From NCBI GenBank assembly GCA_011391185.1, contig JAABRB010000115.1:1-9438 (forward strand): DNA of 9,438 bases, given 5' to 3'. This document shows positions 8,704-9,438 of the stretch, piece after piece. Under the pieces are notes generated by a model, which made no database searches, had not been told where the DNA came from, and saw only the letters and a program-made list of their open reading frames with translations. The stretch comes from Betaproteobacteria bacterium. GTDB taxonomy: Bacteria > Pseudomonadota > Gammaproteobacteria > Burkholderiales > SG8-39. A program made the translations under genes and the position numbers. Numbering within the stretch: position 1 is the first letter of the stretch; each line of letters begins with the position of its first letter.

Positions 8704-8773
8704 CGCAGAGGGCAGGTCGACAGGGGTTGATCGACAAGGCGTAGATTGTAATGGCGTAACAGGGAGAAACGAG

Positions 8774-9205
8774 ATGTCGGACTGTGTGTTTTGCGGGATC
8801 GTTGCGGGGAAGATTCCCGCGAGCGTCGTCCACGAGGACGCTGACACGATCGCGTTCATGGACATCGGCTCGGTGAATCCGGGCCACGTGCTCGTCGCGA
8901 GCAAGCGGCATGCGGAGAACATCTTCGCGCTGGACGAAGCGACGGGCGCTGCGGTCGGCAGGACGTTGGTGCGCGTCGCGCGCGCGATCGAAATGGCGTT
9001 TGCGCCCGAGGCGCTCAGCCAGTACCAGGCGAACGGCAAGCTCGCCGGCCAGACCGTCTCCCACTACCACGTCCATCTCGTCCCGCGCCGGCAGGATGAC
9101 GGCATGAAAATCGACTGGCCGGCGCGAAACCCCGGACGCGAATCGCTGGAGGTGGACGCCGCCGCGCTCCGCAAGACGCTGCAGCAGAATTCAGGCGGCG
9201 GGTGA
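8774..9205 (+). CDS. HIT-family nucleotide-binding hydrolase
   Basis: Small cytosolic histidine-triad protein of 143 residues that probably hydrolyses nucleoside phosphoramidates, dinucleoside polyphosphates or AMP esters. The N-terminus has Cys4-x2-Cys7 (CVFCGIVAGKIPA) and His46, which with the first His of the triad may form the zinc site seen in several HIT proteins. NPGHVLV and QANGKLAGQTV are family blocks. The triad HYHVHLV has His97, His99 and His101; the last of these should be the nucleophile. The following PRR, instead of GG, resembles the B. subtilis Hit type more than HinT. The ATG at 8774 has AGGGAGA six bases upstream and gives the standard N-terminus; longer upstream frames are not supported. 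It is divergent from the acyltransferase gene, with a 70-bp gap. Its likely substrates overlap those of ApaH, but no operon joins them. Confidence 0.94.
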   Translation: MSDCVFCGIVAGKIPASVVHEDADTIAFMDIGSVNPGHVLVASKRHAENIFALDEATGAAVGRTLVRVARAIEMAFAPEALSQYQANGKLAGQTVSHYHVHLVPRRQDDGMKIDWPARNPGRESLEVDAAALRKTLQQNSGGG

Positions 9206-9211
9206 ACCTGC

Positions 9212-9313
9212 ACCACCCCGCCGGCTTCGCCGGCAACCCTCCTCGGAGAGGAGGGGATGAAGTTTTTCCCCTCCTTTTCAAGGAGGGGTCCGCCCGGAGG
9301 GCGGGGGGTGGTT
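9212..9313. repeat. Four-hairpin palindromic repeat element
   Basis: Four perfect stem-loops follow each other in about 100 bp, each with a three-base loop. They are 9220–9234 (6-bp stem, loop TTC), 9237–9255 (8-bp stem, loop GGA), 9268–9288 (9-bp stem, loop TTC) and 9290–9304 (6-bp stem, loop GGA). The ends also pair imperfectly: ACCACCCCGCC at 9212–9222 with a GGCGGGGGGTGGT stretch near 9301–9313, so the whole could fold as a cloverleaf. There is no coding potential. The form suggests a dispersed intergenic palindromic repeat (REP- or MITE-like). It may also act as a transcription terminator behind the HIT gene. Confidence 0.75.
9248..9288 (+). terminator. Possible terminator of the HIT gene within the repeat
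   Basis: The 9-bp stem CCCCTCCTT/AAGGAGGGG and the preceding 8-bp stem flank a run of five T residues at 9263–9267. The T-run is not directly after a stem, so classic intrinsic termination is uncertain. The position, 43–83 bases after the HIT stop, is suitable. Confidence 0.35.
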
Positions 9314-9369
9314 GACGCAGCGATTCGGCGCATACTCGATTCCGCTCAAACCCTTCGGCAAGTACTTCC

Positions 9370-9438
9370 ATGACCTGCGATCTCATCATCCGTAACGGAC
9401 TCCTCGTCGACGGCACCGGGCAGCCGGCGCGGCGGGCG
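9370..9438 (+). CDS. Amidohydrolase family protein, N-terminal fragment
   Basis: Only the first 23 codons are present: MTCDLIIRNGLLVDGTGQPA and three more residues. The pattern DLIIRNG-x-(L/V)VDGTG is the usual N-terminal beta-strand opening of metal-dependent amidohydrolases, especially the N-acyl-D-amino-acid deacylase (D-aminoacylase) group. The metal-binding HxH motif would come later and is outside the window. There is no strong Shine-Dalgarno; GGCAAG lies somewhat far upstream. The gene follows the hairpin repeat and so is probably expressed separately from the HIT gene. Confidence 0.6.
   Translation, partial: MTCDLIIRNGLLVDGTGQPARRA

Noticed and set aside
8727..8752. TTGATC and TGTAAT as a promoter for the HIT gene
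   Set aside because: The spacer is 14 bases, too short for sigma-70; a promoter in this gap is likely but I cannot place it.
8704..9039. N-terminal extension of the acyltransferase up to 9039
   Set aside because: The extra 112 residues are antisense to the HIT gene and have no acyltransferase or membrane-segment character; ATG 8703 gives a normal-length protein.
7760..9076. Open frame of 438 codons on the minus strand
   Set aside because: It runs through apaH, the acyltransferase and the HIT gene in another frame and shows no family features.
9312..9336. TTGACG and CATACT as a sigma-70 promoter for the amidohydrolase
   Set aside because: The spacer is only 13 bases, and shifting the -10 box to a better distance gives poor matches.

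Overview
The window is a gene-dense, G+C-rich stretch of a Gram-negative chromosome, most likely a betaproteobacterium. The grounds are a TorF-type outer-membrane protein with glnK and amtB, the ubiK–comM (yifB) pair, a sigma-54/NtrC-type control region and Proteobacteria-type ApaH and PobA. Gene content alone does not name a genus.

Left part (1–2730). A nitrogen-acquisition unit is read on the minus strand: a TorF/TIGR02001-type outer-membrane beta-barrel protein, then the PII protein GlnK, then the ammonium channel AmtB, whose C-terminus is cut off by the window edge. In front of it lies a near-consensus sigma-54 promoter (2511–2526). Upstream of that are two 17-bp NtrC-type dyads whose centres are 31 bp apart, about three helical turns. 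This is the layout of a nitrogen-limitation enhancer. The divergent ubiK gene starts on the other side of the same 267-bp intergenic region.

Middle part (2731–7976), plus strand. ubiK (accessory factor of ubiquinone synthesis) and comM/yifB (Mg-chelatase-like AAA+ helicase involved in DNA recombination) come first. They are followed by an MFS transporter and pobA (4-hydroxybenzoate 3-monooxygenase), which look like an uptake-plus-first-step module for 4-hydroxybenzoate. apaH (diadenosine tetraphosphatase) starts 10 nt after pobA from a TTG codon whose Shine-Dalgarno sequence overlaps the pobA stop.

Right part (7897–9438). A PlsC-type lysophospholipid acyltransferase lies on the minus strand and overlaps the 3' end of apaH by 80 bp. 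A HIT-family nucleotide-binding protein is read divergently from it. Then comes a compact element of four consecutive perfect hairpins with three-base loops, probably a dispersed repeat that may also stop transcription. The last gene is the first 23 codons of an amidohydrolase.

No mobile element, CRISPR array, tRNA or rRNA was seen. Most content is familiar. The points that merit a second look are the nitrogen enhancer driving an outer-membrane protein together with glnK–amtB, the altered coenzyme-recognition helix of PobA, and the four-hairpin repeat.
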